Source of the DNA: JAFDWR01 sp038216655 | GTDB lineage: Bacteria; Armatimonadota; Fimbriimonadia; Fimbriimonadales; Fimbriimonadaceae | Assembly: GCA_038216655.1 (NCBI GenBank) | Contig: JBBQPZ010000015.1 | Coordinates: 16,941-80,940, forward strand | Length of the DNA: 64,000 bases | Direction of reading: 5' to 3' | In this document: in pieces, positions 41,851 to 49,559 of the stretch | Numbering within the stretch: position 1 is the first letter of the stretch | Layout of the letters: each line of letters starts with the position of its first letter | The notes under the pieces: model-generated | Database searches by the model: none | What the model was told of the DNA's origin: nothing | What the model saw: the letters and a program-made list of their open reading frames with translations, nothing else | Program-made: the position numbers and the translations under genes

Positions 41851-43670
41851 AGATAGATCACCGGCTGCGTGTACATCATGTCGTTGACGGTGTCGCCCGG
41901 GACGCCGAACTGCTTGAACGGAACGTAGAGTTTGGCCAGTTCCGTTCGGAAGACACTGGCCTGCCTGACCTCGCTCTGCGCCGATTCGCTGATGTCCTTG
42001 CGTCCGGCCAGGCGTTCGATATCGACAACCTCGAAGTTGCTCAGCGCGACGTAGTCGGGCTTCATCTCGGTCAAAAGCCGCGGGTCCCAGCGGGGGCGCT
42101 TCTCAAGGTCCTCCTGGGTCCACTTCGGAGTCGCGGCAAGTTCGGCGGGGATGTACCAGAGCGTCTTCGGCTTGGACATCTGAGGCAATGCCACCGACAT
42201 CGCCTGGAGGAACGGCGCGGCACGGAAGACTCCCATTTCCGGGAAGGTCTGGGGCGAGTAGTACCAGGGGTCGTTGGCGAGTCCGAGCGTCAGGTTCGGC
42301 TCCTTCTCCTGGAGCTTTCGGAGGTAGTCCACTGACGCCTCACGGGCATCGCGCCCGGCCATATCCATCGACAGCGTGAGGGTCTTGCGCAATCCACCGT
42401 AGTCGAACCCTCCCAGCCCAAGCAGGGCCACCGCCACGAACGCGTGCCCCCACCCTCCGCGCTTGCGCGCTTCAGAAACGGCGTATCCAAAGCCAACGGC
42501 GAGGGCAACGTAGAGCGGGAACGTGTAGCGAAGAAATTTCACCTCCGCCCGCCCGATCAGGAGATAGTAAGGCACCCAGAACGCCAAGAGCACCCAGACC
42601 CAAGGGTTGTCCCGGCCCATCTGCCGAATGCCTGCGAGTTTCGACCTAACGAGCTTGCCAAAGAGCGGACCGGTTTCCGCCTTGAAGGTCGTCATGTAAG
42701 TCGACCAAGTTCCCTGGAGCAAGCCGTATCCAAGGCCCACCAAGGCGGTCAGGCAAAGTAGAACACCCATGCCCGTTTGTAGATTAGCGAAGTGGTAGAT
42801 GAACGCTGAGGACGTGCCCTCAAAGAGAAGCCCATGGCCCGAGCTCGTGTGCCTCAACTCATAGACGAAGTCCTGAATGAACTTGCCAGTGTTAAGAACG
42901 AAGCCGGGCGTGGTGATCACGAACGTAGCTAATGCCGCCCCAGTGCCCGCCAGCGCGAGTTTGAGTGCCTGCGGGCGTTTCGATACGAACAGGGCCGCGT
43001 AAAGCGACAGGAGGACCAGGATGCCGGTGTATTTCGTGCCGGTGCTGGCCCCGGCGAAGACGCCGCACAAGATCGCGGAGCGCCAGTCGATCTTCTCCTC
43101 ACCTTCGGGCGGATACAAGAGGCGTATCGCGTAGAGGGTGCTCAGGGCTAAGAAGAAGGTCGCGAGCACATCGACCGTCTGGAATCTCGAATGGACAACA
43201 AAGCCGGGAGCCACCGCGGGCACTAAGGCCCCGAAGACGGCCCCCCAGCGGTTCGCGAAGCGGAGGAGGATGAAGAAGATCACCGCCGCGGTGCCCGCTC
43301 CGGCCAGGCTGCTGATAATCCGCCCGGCCATGTTGCACCGCGCCACGTAAGCCCAGTAGCCTTCCTCGTCCCCCTTCTCCGGCATCTTGGTATACGCGCC
43401 GGTCATGTCGCTCGCGACGCGAAGCACGGTCAAGTAGAGGGTGCCGTAATTGTAGAAGCCGGGGTCGAACTTCCCTTCTCCAGGGCGGATCGCTTGCGAC
43501 TTCGTCCAGATCAGGTACTCGTCGGGGTGCAGGCTCTGGTGGTGCAGATCGTCGGCCAGACCCCAACCGATACCGAAGAGCCGGAGGACAAGGGCGAACA
43601 CGAAGATGCCCGCGGCGATAAGCGCCGGAATCCGATTAGACGACGGCTCGGCGGAGGGGCTCTTCGACAC
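41826..43670 (-). CDS. PMT/ArnT-like membrane glycosyltransferase
   Basis: 614 residues, multi-pass membrane protein. N-terminal hydrophobic segment then the first periplasmic loop with HPDEY (Asp50-Glu51), the catalytic acidic pair of GT-C enzymes. About ten hydrophobic segments follow (ALIAAGIFVFALVLRLFGIG, FGALVPAVAPGFVVHSRFQTVD in parts, VWVLLAFWVPYYLLIGRAEV). The C-terminal 150 residues are soluble. It should move a sugar from a polyprenyl phosphate carrier to a protein or lipid outside the inner membrane. 3' end overlaps the Xer gene; the start lies inside the coding region of the degenerate-HD protein. Confidence 0.85.
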   Translation of the reverse strand: MSKSPSAEPSSNRIPALIAAGIFVFALVLRLFGIGWGLADDLHHQSLHPDEYLIWTKSQAIRPGEGKFDPGFYNYGTLYLTVLRVASDMTGAYTKMPEKGDEEGYWAYVARCNMAGRIISSLAGAGTAAVIFFILLRFANRWGAVFGALVPAVAPGFVVHSRFQTVDVLATFFLALSTLYAIRLLYPPEGEEKIDWRSAILCGVFAGASTGTKYTGILVLLSLYAALFVSKRPQALKLALAGTGAALATFVITTPGFVLNTGKFIQDFVYELRHTSSGHGLLFEGTSSAFIYHFANLQTGMGVLLCLTALVGLGYGLLQGTWSTYMTTFKAETGPLFGKLVRSKLAGIRQMGRDNPWVWVLLAFWVPYYLLIGRAEVKFLRYTFPLYVALAVGFGYAVSEARKRGGWGHAFVAVALLGLGGFDYGGLRKTLTLSMDMAGRDAREASVDYLRKLQEKEPNLTLGLANDPWYYSPQTFPEMGVFRAAPFLQAMSVALPQMSKPKTLWYIPAELAATPKWTQEDLEKRPRWDPRLLTEMKPDYVALSNFEVVDIERLAGRKDISESAQSEVRQASVFRTELAKLYVPFKQFGVPGDTVNDMMYTQPVIYLWKRKDLP

Positions 43671-44301
43671 GCGTGGAGGTTATCACACAGAGCAGAGCTT
43701 CGGCCACTTTCGGATGGTAGATGGTTCCGACGCCCTCGGCGATCGTCTTACGCGCCGCGGCTTCTCCGTCAATTCGCCGAGAATCAACGTACGCCGTGAC
43801 AACGTTCAAAATCTCCGCGTTAAAAGGGGGCTGGAACACCTGTCCATCCATCTCTTTGGGGAAGTCATCATAGCGCATGTGATGAAACCGGACGGTGCTG
43901 GCGAGGTGGCGAAGCGAGGGGACGAGTTCGAGCATCGCGCCGCTGACCTCGGCGTGGCGATCATAGGTTGCCTTCTCCGCTGCCGTCCAAGTGGTGTGAC
44001 TCATCAATTCGTACGGGATCGCGCATAGACCGATGTCCCGCAAATGAACCGCCATTTCCAAGTCGTGACGCTCACGGCCCGTCAAGTGAAGTTCCCGGGC
44101 CACGAGCCGAGTTAGTTCCAAGACTTGCTGGGTTTTGCCATGATGCGACTGGTATCGAAGCTCGATTGCCGTGCTGAAGGCACCCATCGAATCCATGTAT
44201 CGCTGTTCGAGCCGCTTCGGTAGCAGGAACTGAAGGTAGAAAATCAAACTCAACGTGCAAATCACGCTTATCGAAAGCACGAGCACCGAGAAGAGACTCA
44301 T
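43636..44301 (-). CDS. Membrane-anchored degenerate HD-domain protein
   Basis: 221 residues from the ATG at 44301, overlapping the HD-GYP stop as ATGA. One N-terminal transmembrane helix (VLVLSISVICTLSLIFYLQF) is followed by an HD-like domain: TRLVARELHLTGRERHDLEM, HLRDIGLCAIP where HDIGK would be expected, and VRFHHMRYDDFP. The first metal His of the HD pair is Arg and the Lys is lost, while the HH pair remains. It is probably a catalytically dead partner of the preceding HD-GYP protein. The end overlaps the glycosyltransferase start by 35 nt. Confidence 0.75.
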   Translation of the reverse strand: MSLFSVLVLSISVICTLSLIFYLQFLLPKRLEQRYMDSMGAFSTAIELRYQSHHGKTQQVLELTRLVARELHLTGRERHDLEMAVHLRDIGLCAIPYELMSHTTWTAAEKATYDRHAEVSGAMLELVPSLRHLASTVRFHHMRYDDFPKEMDGQVFQPPFNAEILNVVTAYVDSRRIDGEAAARKTIAEGVGTIYHPKVAEALLCVITSTRVEEPLRRAVV

Positions 44302-45572
44302 TCGAATCTCCGGGAGATCGTCAAACGAAATGCCTCGACGACCGCGCAATCAAACTGTGTGCCCGAGCAACGCTGGAGTTCCAGTAGGGCATCCGCCTCG
44401 CTCATCGGATCACGGTACGTGCGTGTGCGAGTGTCGTCGTCGCCCGTCATCGCGTCGTAGGCGTCAACCACGGCGATGATCTTGCACTCAATCGGGATGC
44501 GGTGGTCAGGTAGCGCGTCCGGGTAGCCGGTCCCATCAGGTCGTTCGTGGTGGTGACGAATCCAGGGCACAAGATCGGCGAATCCGGGTACCGGGGCGAG
44601 AATTTCCGCGCCCCATTCGGCATGACGGCGAACATGAACGAGTTCTTCCTCGGTGAGTTTGCCCGGCTTGTCAAGCACGCTCTCATTGACAGCGATCTTG
44701 CCGATGTCATGCAGCACCGCCGCCTCACGCACCAAGCGAGCCCGACGCGCAGAGAGTCCGAGCCGATACGCGACCTCCTCGGCGGTCCGTGATACCCGTT
44801 CGAGATGCCCATGGGTGTACGGGTGGGCTCTCTGCAGCATCTGAGTCAACGAGTGGATGGTCTCGTAATAGACCTCGTCCATCCTCGCTCGGTAAGTCAG
44901 TCCGGTGCGAAGCGCCCCGACCGGTATGAGGGTGGTTAGGATTGCCCAGTAGATCTTCTCGTTCAGCAGCACGCCAACCACCAACCCCACCAGGCTATAG
45001 AGTACAAAGCCGATCGCGGCGGTGCGAACGACAATGTCGGTGTTGGCCGACCAAGCCCGGCTGGTCAACGACCACTCAACATAGGCGACCAGGATCAGAT
45101 TAACTGAGGCGTAGACGCCGATAAAGAGGATCATTGCCCCTTCGATCGGGGTATGGCTCGGGAAGCAGATCGTGATGACGAGGCCAGCCGCGGCTGAACT
45201 GATAATCGAGATGGCTGCATTGGAAGCGAGCCAGCGTCCTTCGACGCCCGAGGGGCGACCTCGCACCAGGAAGAAGCTCACCAGCGACGTCGCCACCACG
45301 TCCACAACCAGAGCGTTGGTGATCCCGACCGCGACCGCGACCGCGGCCACGAACGGCAGAGCGAACGTGATTCGAACGCCCCGCCGCGGGAGTTGTACCG
45401 GCAGGAACTCGGCGATCAAGGCCATCCCCGCCAGAATCGCGAGTAAGCCACGATTAGGGGGGGCGGAGTAACCCAGCGACGCCAGGGAAATAAACGCCAC
45501 GAGGGCGAACCCCCAGAGGACGGCAAGACGGCGCACAAGCTGGTTTGTTGCAGCATGACTACCCATCTTCAA
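44298..45572 (-). CDS. Membrane HD-GYP domain protein (putative c-di-GMP phosphodiesterase)
   Basis: 424 residues. The N-terminal half (20-225) has about seven hydrophobic segments, resembling an integral membrane sensor. The C-terminal half is an HD-GYP domain: LHDIGKIAV (287-295), HAEWGAEIL, and HHERPDGTGYP (341-351), which is a full GYP motif. HD-GYP enzymes degrade cyclic di-GMP, which often governs motility and surface growth, and flagellar genes occur in this window. The gene is coupled to a degenerate HD protein. The signal is unknown. Confidence 0.9.
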   Translation of the reverse strand: MKMGSHAATNQLVRRLAVLWGFALVAFISLASLGYSAPPNRGLLAILAGMALIAEFLPVQLPRRGVRITFALPFVAAVAVAVGITNALVVDVVATSLVSFFLVRGRPSGVEGRWLASNAAISIISSAAAGLVITICFPSHTPIEGAMILFIGVYASVNLILVAYVEWSLTSRAWSANTDIVVRTAAIGFVLYSLVGLVVGVLLNEKIYWAILTTLIPVGALRTGLTYRARMDEVYYETIHSLTQMLQRAHPYTHGHLERVSRTAEEVAYRLGLSARRARLVREAAVLHDIGKIAVNESVLDKPGKLTEEELVHVRRHAEWGAEILAPVPGFADLVPWIRHHHERPDGTGYPDALPDHRIPIECKIIAVVDAYDAMTGDDDTRTRTYRDPMSEADALLELQRCSGTQFDCAVVEAFRLTISRRFE

Positions 45573-45643
45573 ACCTCCGATTGCTGGAATCCTCCACTTT
45601 CATTCTAGTCAGTACAGGATGCGACAGCAAACGGCGAATGACA

Positions 45644-46651
45644 CTATTTTTTGGGTGCGACCGTTGATATTCCCGTAAGACGAAGGGTGGTCTTCCCGAC
45701 TAGCTGTTGCTCTGTGTAGGCTTGCGCCAACTGATTTAGGACGATTTTGAACCCGCCTTCGGTGCTCGCGTTCGCGGCGATCGTGTGAAAGGTCGCCGGG
45801 TCAAGGAAATACTCGACCTTGGCATTGAGCTTCAGCGGGATCGTCTTGATCCCCGTAACGTCCGCGTTCACGTTGTAAGTCTGGTTGATGAAGTCAGCCA
45901 AGTCGGTATCCAGCGTCAGCGTCGCGGTCACTCGCTGCGCCGGCTTGTTGTTCCAAGTCGACATCCCCTCGTAGGTATACGTGTAGTCGAGCCGCTGAAC
46001 GGCCTGTTTGCCGTCGGTTCCCTTCACCTTCTGGGGTTGGTAACCCACGGTCCGCTTCCAGGTATCGCCAACGCTCACCTCATCGAGCGGCAAACGGGGG
46101 CTCAGGTCCAGCGCCGACTCGAAGTTCCCCACAAACAGCATGAGTCGTTGCATCTCGACGATATAGGGGCCAATGATCGAGGGCAGGCTGCCCTGAAAGA
46201 ACGCCGAGTTCAGCCTCTGAAGCCGAGCCCCGCCGCCAGCCCCAGGCTTTTTGGGCTTAGAAAGATCCTGGTGGTCGATGATATCGTTCACCGGCGTAAC
46301 CGTCAGCATCGCATCAAGGTCCGTCTTCTCGACATGAGTCAGAGGGCCGCGGTCGGCAGTCTCGCCATCGACCTGCGTCATCGTAGGGCGCTGGTAGTGG
46401 AGCACGGCAATGCCATCCGGCTTCACCTTCGTCACCTCAGTGGTGAACCCGTAGGTGAGCGTGAGTTCGGACGGAATGAACGTCTGAGACATGAAATTGC
46501 GTGCGTCGGTCTGCAGTTCCGACCTCACCTGATACTGCATCTTCTGACCCATCTTGAAGACGTGAGCCAGGGTAATGGCCTTGGCCGTGGGCTTAGCCGT
46601 GCCTTGATGGCCGGCGGTCAGGAGGGCGAGCACGGAAACGAGTGCGAACAT
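45644..46651 (-). CDS. Secreted hypothetical protein
   Basis: 335 residues from the ATG at 46651; TAGGTGA just upstream is the ribosome site, so the GTG at 46657 is rejected. Signal peptide FALVSVLALLTAG. Beta-rich: HVFKMGQKMQYQVRSELQTD, TYGFTTEVTKVKPDGIAVLH, SVGDTWKRTVGYQPQKV, AKVEYFLDPATFHTIAANAS. It shares the opening pattern with the proteins at 1-265 and 38682, and resembles the envelope proteins collected as DUF6263. Probably outer-membrane or periplasmic; function unknown. Independent of its neighbours by spacing. Confidence 0.7.
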   Translation of the reverse strand: MFALVSVLALLTAGHQGTAKPTAKAITLAHVFKMGQKMQYQVRSELQTDARNFMSQTFIPSELTLTYGFTTEVTKVKPDGIAVLHYQRPTMTQVDGETADRGPLTHVEKTDLDAMLTVTPVNDIIDHQDLSKPKKPGAGGGARLQRLNSAFFQGSLPSIIGPYIVEMQRLMLFVGNFESALDLSPRLPLDEVSVGDTWKRTVGYQPQKVKGTDGKQAVQRLDYTYTYEGMSTWNNKPAQRVTATLTLDTDLADFINQTYNVNADVTGIKTIPLKLNAKVEYFLDPATFHTIAANASTEGGFKIVLNQLAQAYTEQQLVGKTTLRLTGISTVAPKK

Positions 46652-46667
46652 AGTCACCTATATAACG

Positions 46668-46695
46668 ATCAAGGGGACCCAATCGTCCCCTTGAT
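46668..46695. terminator. Hairpin between the secreted protein and the acyl-CoA dehydrogenase
   Basis: ATCAAGGGGAC (46668-46678) and GTCCCCTTGAT (46685-46695) form an 11-bp perfect stem 20 nt beyond the acyl-CoA dehydrogenase stop. There is no strong T-run, so termination is likely but not certain. Confidence 0.65.
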
Positions 46696-46714
46696 ATCGC
46701 GAATTCATGGCAAA

Positions 46715-47833
46715 TTACCTGAGAGCTTGCTTGGCGATCACCATACGCTGGATCTCGCTGCAGCCTTCTCCAATCTCCGTCAACTTGGCATCACGCCACA
46801 GCTTCTCCACGAGATAATCGTAAGTCATACCGCGTCCGCCGTGGATTTGGATCGCCCGGTTCGTCACCCGATTCGACGCTTCACTCGCGAAGAGCTTGGC
46901 CATCGAGGCCTCCTTCACGACGTTCTTTCCCAAGTCAAAGCGGTGCGCCCCGCTGCGGAGCAGGTGCTGAGCGGCGGCGATGTCGACCTCGCTGTCGGCG
47001 AGCATGTTCTGCACCGACTGCATGTCGCACAGCCGTCGATTGAACTGCTCTCGGCCCTTGCTGTAGGCGAGCGCAAGCTCCTGGGCCTTCTCGGCGATGC
47101 CGAGCGCCATGCCCGCGATCCCGAGACGACCGCGATGGAGGAGGCCGATCGCGTCCTCGAACTTACACGGGGTGTGCCAACCCACCGCGTCCACCAGGTC
47201 AAATGAGGTCGTCCAGGATGCCGACACGCCGATCGTGTGAATGCGTTCAACGTTGGTGAAGCCGGGCTGGTTGGTCTCGACGAAGAACGCCGAAAGCTCG
47301 GTCTCCGAGGTGCGGGCGATCATGATGATCAGGTCCGCTTTCCCCGCGTTCGTGATGAACATCTTCTGGCCATTCAGCGCGAAGTAGCCGGGACGTCCCT
47401 CGATGGGGGTCGCCATGGTCTTGACCCGTCGGGCATCGGAGCCGGCGTCGGGTTCAGTGAGGCCCCAAGCGAGCTTAATTTCGCCTTTGAGAATGCCCGG
47501 GATGTACTTGTCGACTTGCTCCGGCGAACCGAAATGGTCAAAATGCGCGACGCAAAGCGCGTTCACCGCAGCGATATTCATCGCCAGCGCGGGGTCGCCT
47601 TTAGCCACTTCGCGAACGACTTCCGTATAAGCCCGGCAACTGCCGCCGGTGCCACCTTTCGCCTTCGGGAAGGTCAGGCCGAGAAGGCCGAGTTCACCGA
47701 GGCGGGGCCAAATGGCGTCCGGAAAGCACTTGTCGGCTTCCCACTTGCGGGTGTTGGGGAGGACTTCTTTGTCCACAAACTCGCGCACGCGCTCAAGCAG
47801 CGCTGCTTCGTCCGGTTGCAATTCAAGATACAT
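46715..47833 (-). CDS. Acyl-CoA dehydrogenase
   Basis: 372 residues, the ACAD family length. LTFPKAKGGTGGSCRAYTEV (N-terminal helical domain), AWGLTEPDAGSDARRVKT (FAD-binding), FALNGQKMFITNAGKADLII, QSVQNMLADSEVDIAAAQHL, IQIHGGRGMTYDYLVEKLWR, and IGEGCSEIQRMVIAK, whose Glu is the catalytic base. It oxidises acyl-CoA to enoyl-CoA with electrons to ETF. Substrate not determined (short- or branched-chain likely). No beta-oxidation partner is adjacent. Confidence 0.95.
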   Translation of the reverse strand: MYLELQPDEAALLERVREFVDKEVLPNTRKWEADKCFPDAIWPRLGELGLLGLTFPKAKGGTGGSCRAYTEVVREVAKGDPALAMNIAAVNALCVAHFDHFGSPEQVDKYIPGILKGEIKLAWGLTEPDAGSDARRVKTMATPIEGRPGYFALNGQKMFITNAGKADLIIMIARTSETELSAFFVETNQPGFTNVERIHTIGVSASWTTSFDLVDAVGWHTPCKFEDAIGLLHRGRLGIAGMALGIAEKAQELALAYSKGREQFNRRLCDMQSVQNMLADSEVDIAAAQHLLRSGAHRFDLGKNVVKEASMAKLFASEASNRVTNRAIQIHGGRGMTYDYLVEKLWRDAKLTEIGEGCSEIQRMVIAKQALR

Positions 47834-47954
47834 AGTGCTGGGTTAACCTCTTTGTTCAGCCTTCGCAGTAACGCCCAGATTCTACTTGGCATCTACGCGG
47901 CCTGCGAGCCGTCTGGCGTCGTTCCTCGCGCCGATGTTCCGAACTTTGGGCGCC

Positions 47955-47983
47955 AAAAAGGGGACGCCTCGCGGCGTCCCCTT
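47955..47983 (-). terminator. Rho-independent terminator of the infC-rpmI-rplT operon
   Basis: AAGGGGACGCC, loop, GGCGTCCCCTT (11-bp stem) followed on the minus strand by five T, 16 nt after the rplT stop. Confidence 0.9.
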
Positions 47984-47998
47984 AGATTGTTAGTTAAT

Positions 47999-48355
47999 CT
48001 ACGCCTTTCCGGCCATCGCCTGGGCGACGATTGCCTCGAACGCCGGCATATCGGCGATGGCGAGTTCGCTGAGCATCTTCCGGTTGACTTGGATGCCCTG
48101 CTTGGTGAGACCGTCGATGAACCGGCTGTACTTGACGTCGCATAAACCGCACGCAGCGGAGATACGGGTGATCCAGAGTCGGCGGAAGTCTCGCTTCTTT
48201 TGACGGCGGTCGCGGAATGCGTACTGCCCCGATTTCATTACCTGCTCGTGAGCACGGCTGAAAACGTTCTTCTTACGACCCCAATATCCTGAGGCCTTCT
48301 CAATAATCTTCTTATGGCGCTTGTGGCGCATTAAGCCGCGTTTGACGCGTGCCAT
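47999..48355 (-). CDS. rplT: Ribosomal protein L20
   Basis: 118 residues, typical length. RVKRGLMRHKRHKKIIEKAS, GYWGRKKNVFSRAHEQVMKS, RDRRQKKRDFRRLWITRI, then YSRFIDGLTKQGIQVNRKML and LAIADMPAFEAIV. It binds 23S rRNA early in 50S assembly and, in known bacteria, represses the infC-rpmI-rplT operon. AAGGAG precedes the ATG. It is last in the operon, and the gap to rpmI is 160 nt and holds a long hairpin. Confidence 0.98.
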   Translation of the reverse strand: MARVKRGLMRHKRHKKIIEKASGYWGRKKNVFSRAHEQVMKSGQYAFRDRRQKKRDFRRLWITRISAACGLCDVKYSRFIDGLTKQGIQVNRKMLSELAIADMPAFEAIVAQAMAGKA

Positions 48356-48426
48356 GTGATTTCTCCTTGTTTCGTGTCACCGGTTCCCGGCCCGAAGGCG
48401 GTAGCGGTAAAGGTTGGGATGCTCTT

Positions 48427-48519
48427 TTGATGGAATTGATGGGCCTGATGGAGTTGATGGAATTGAGGGCTGAACCTAATTCAATTCCATCAGTTCCATC
48501 AGGCCTTCAGTTCCATCAA
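48427..48519. repeat. Long hairpin of GATGGAATT-type 9-mers between rpmI and rplT
   Basis: The left arm (from TTGATGGAATTGATGGGCC) and right arm (to CAGGCCTTCAGTTCCATCAA) pair over about 39 nt with few mismatches around a short loop. The arms are made of repeated GATGGA(A/G)TT units. The right arm contains the rpmI stop. It could be a slipped-repeat palindrome or an RNA element that controls rplT. Confidence 0.7.
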
Positions 48520-48803
48520 GCATCGAGATTGAGGAACCGCTTGCTCGGCTTTTTGTTGCCGGGCCCGGGGTTCGAGTTCTTCGATCCGGTTCGCTGCGCG
48601 TTCGTCAGCCCCAGTACGAGCAATCGGCGCATGCGCTTCTGCTCGCCCTGAAACACTTCCGGCTCCATCTCAAGCTTCCGCTTCCGCGACGCTTTCTTGT
48701 GCAGGAACTGGTGGCTGTTGTGCGATGCTCGGCGCGTGATCTTCCCCGTGCCGGTTATCTTGAACCGCTTGACCGCTGTCTTGTTGGTTTTCAGCTTTGA
48801 CAT
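48516..48803 (-). CDS. rpmI: Ribosomal protein L35 with C-terminal extension
   Basis: 95 residues against the usual 64-66. The core SKLKTNKTAVKRFKITGTGK and ASHNSHQFLHKKASRKRK is L35. From about residue 67 a basic extension follows (TGSKNSNPGPGNKKPSKRF). The start lies inside infC; 134 nt are shared in a different frame. The core ribosomal function is secure; the extension is unusual. Confidence 0.93.
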   Translation of the reverse strand: MSKLKTNKTAVKRFKITGTGKITRRASHNSHQFLHKKASRKRKLEMEPEVFQGEQKRMRRLLVLGLTNAQRTGSKNSNPGPGNKKPSKRFLNLDA

Positions 48804-49350
48804 TTTGCTTCTTTGCCCCAGGCTTCGGATTCAACACCATGATCATGAGCTTGCCGTCGAGCGTGGGTTGTCGTTCCACGACGGCGATCTCCTTGACCTG
48901 GTCGGCGAAGAAATCTAACTTCCTCCGACCGAGCTCCGGGTGCGTAATCTCGCGAGCCTTGAACATGCAGGTCACTTTCACCTTATGACCCTCATCCAGA
49001 AAGCGAGTTGCGTTCTTGATGAGAAAGGCGAGGTCGTGCTCCGCAATTCTCGGACTGATCTTTATACCCTTTACTTCCTGCTGCTTGCTCTTCTTATCCT
49101 TGCCCTGCTTCCCTTCCAGATACTTGTGCCGACCGTAGTCGATGATCTTGACGACCGGAGGCTGCGCGGTGGCGGAAACCATGACGAGGTCCAAACCCTC
49201 ATCTCTTGCTTGGTTCAACGCCTGTCGACTCTGCATGATGCCGAGTTGCTCCCCTTCGGAGCCAATCACGCGTACGTCTCGATACTTCAAGACACGGCCG
49301 TTAATTTCGGGGCCGGGTTCGGGGCGGGGCGGTCTTCTAAATCCTGCTAT
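48670..49350 (-). CDS. infC: Translation initiation factor IF-3, probable AUA start
   Basis: 226 residues if read from the ATA at 49350-49348. The familiar IF-3 start region INGRVLKYRDVRVIG, then EGEQLGIMQSRQALNQARDE, VVKIIDYGRHKYLEGKQGKD and the C-domain ISPRIAEHDLAFLIKNATRF and DFFADQVKEIAVVERQPTLD with MIMVLNPK all fit. AAGGTGA lies 6 nt before the ATA; no ATG or GTG is available. The TTG at 49290 would remove the conserved INGR segment. Rare starts are the known basis of infC autocontrol. The last 43 residues, after NPKPG, are a Gln/Ala/Glu-rich tail overlapping rpmI. Confidence 0.93.
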   Translation of the reverse strand: MAGFRRPPRPEPGPEINGRVLKYRDVRVIGSEGEQLGIMQSRQALNQARDEGLDLVMVSATAQPPVVKIIDYGRHKYLEGKQGKDKKSKQQEVKGIKISPRIAEHDLAFLIKNATRFLDEGHKVKVTCMFKAREITHPELGRRKLDFFADQVKEIAVVERQPTLDGKLMIMVLNPKPGAKKQNVKAENQQDSGQAVQDNRHGEDHAPSIAQQPPVPAQESVAEAEA

Positions 49351-49356
49351 GTTGTT

Positions 49357-49363
49357 TCACCTT
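49357..49363 (-). promoter_or_regulatory. Shine-Dalgarno that decides the infC start
   Basis: AAGGTGA followed by AACAAC and then ATA. It is the only good ribosome site upstream of the IF-3 frame, and an in-frame TGA inside it closes the frame further upstream, so initiation must lie downstream. Confidence 0.75.
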
Positions 49364-49387
49364 AAGTCCAGACAATTTTGACTTCTG

Positions 49388-49416
49388 AGTATATCTTGGC
49401 TCAGAATTACTGGCAA
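49388..49416 (-). promoter_or_regulatory. Sigma-70-type promoter of infC-rpmI-rplT
   Basis: TTGCCA (49416-49411), 17 nt, TATACT (49393-49388). Five of six bases match TTGACA-like and TATAAT-like consensus in the key positions with ideal spacing; the start would be about 30 nt before the infC ribosome site. Confidence 0.8.
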
Positions 49417-49559
49417 TCGAGTGTTTTTCCTCGGTTGCCCAACGCGTTCTTCACGTTTAGACGTCGGCGTGTGGGTAAAATTCCAATCCGCTCGCAAGAA
49501 TTCGCGGGCTTTTGCGTGACTGGGCATGCCCAGTTGCCTCCGACGATACGAAGGACGCC

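Noticed and set aside
45785..47206. 473-residue plus-strand frame crossing two genes
   Set aside because: It runs antisense through a secreted-protein gene, a terminator hairpin and an acyl-CoA dehydrogenase gene; both real genes are clear.
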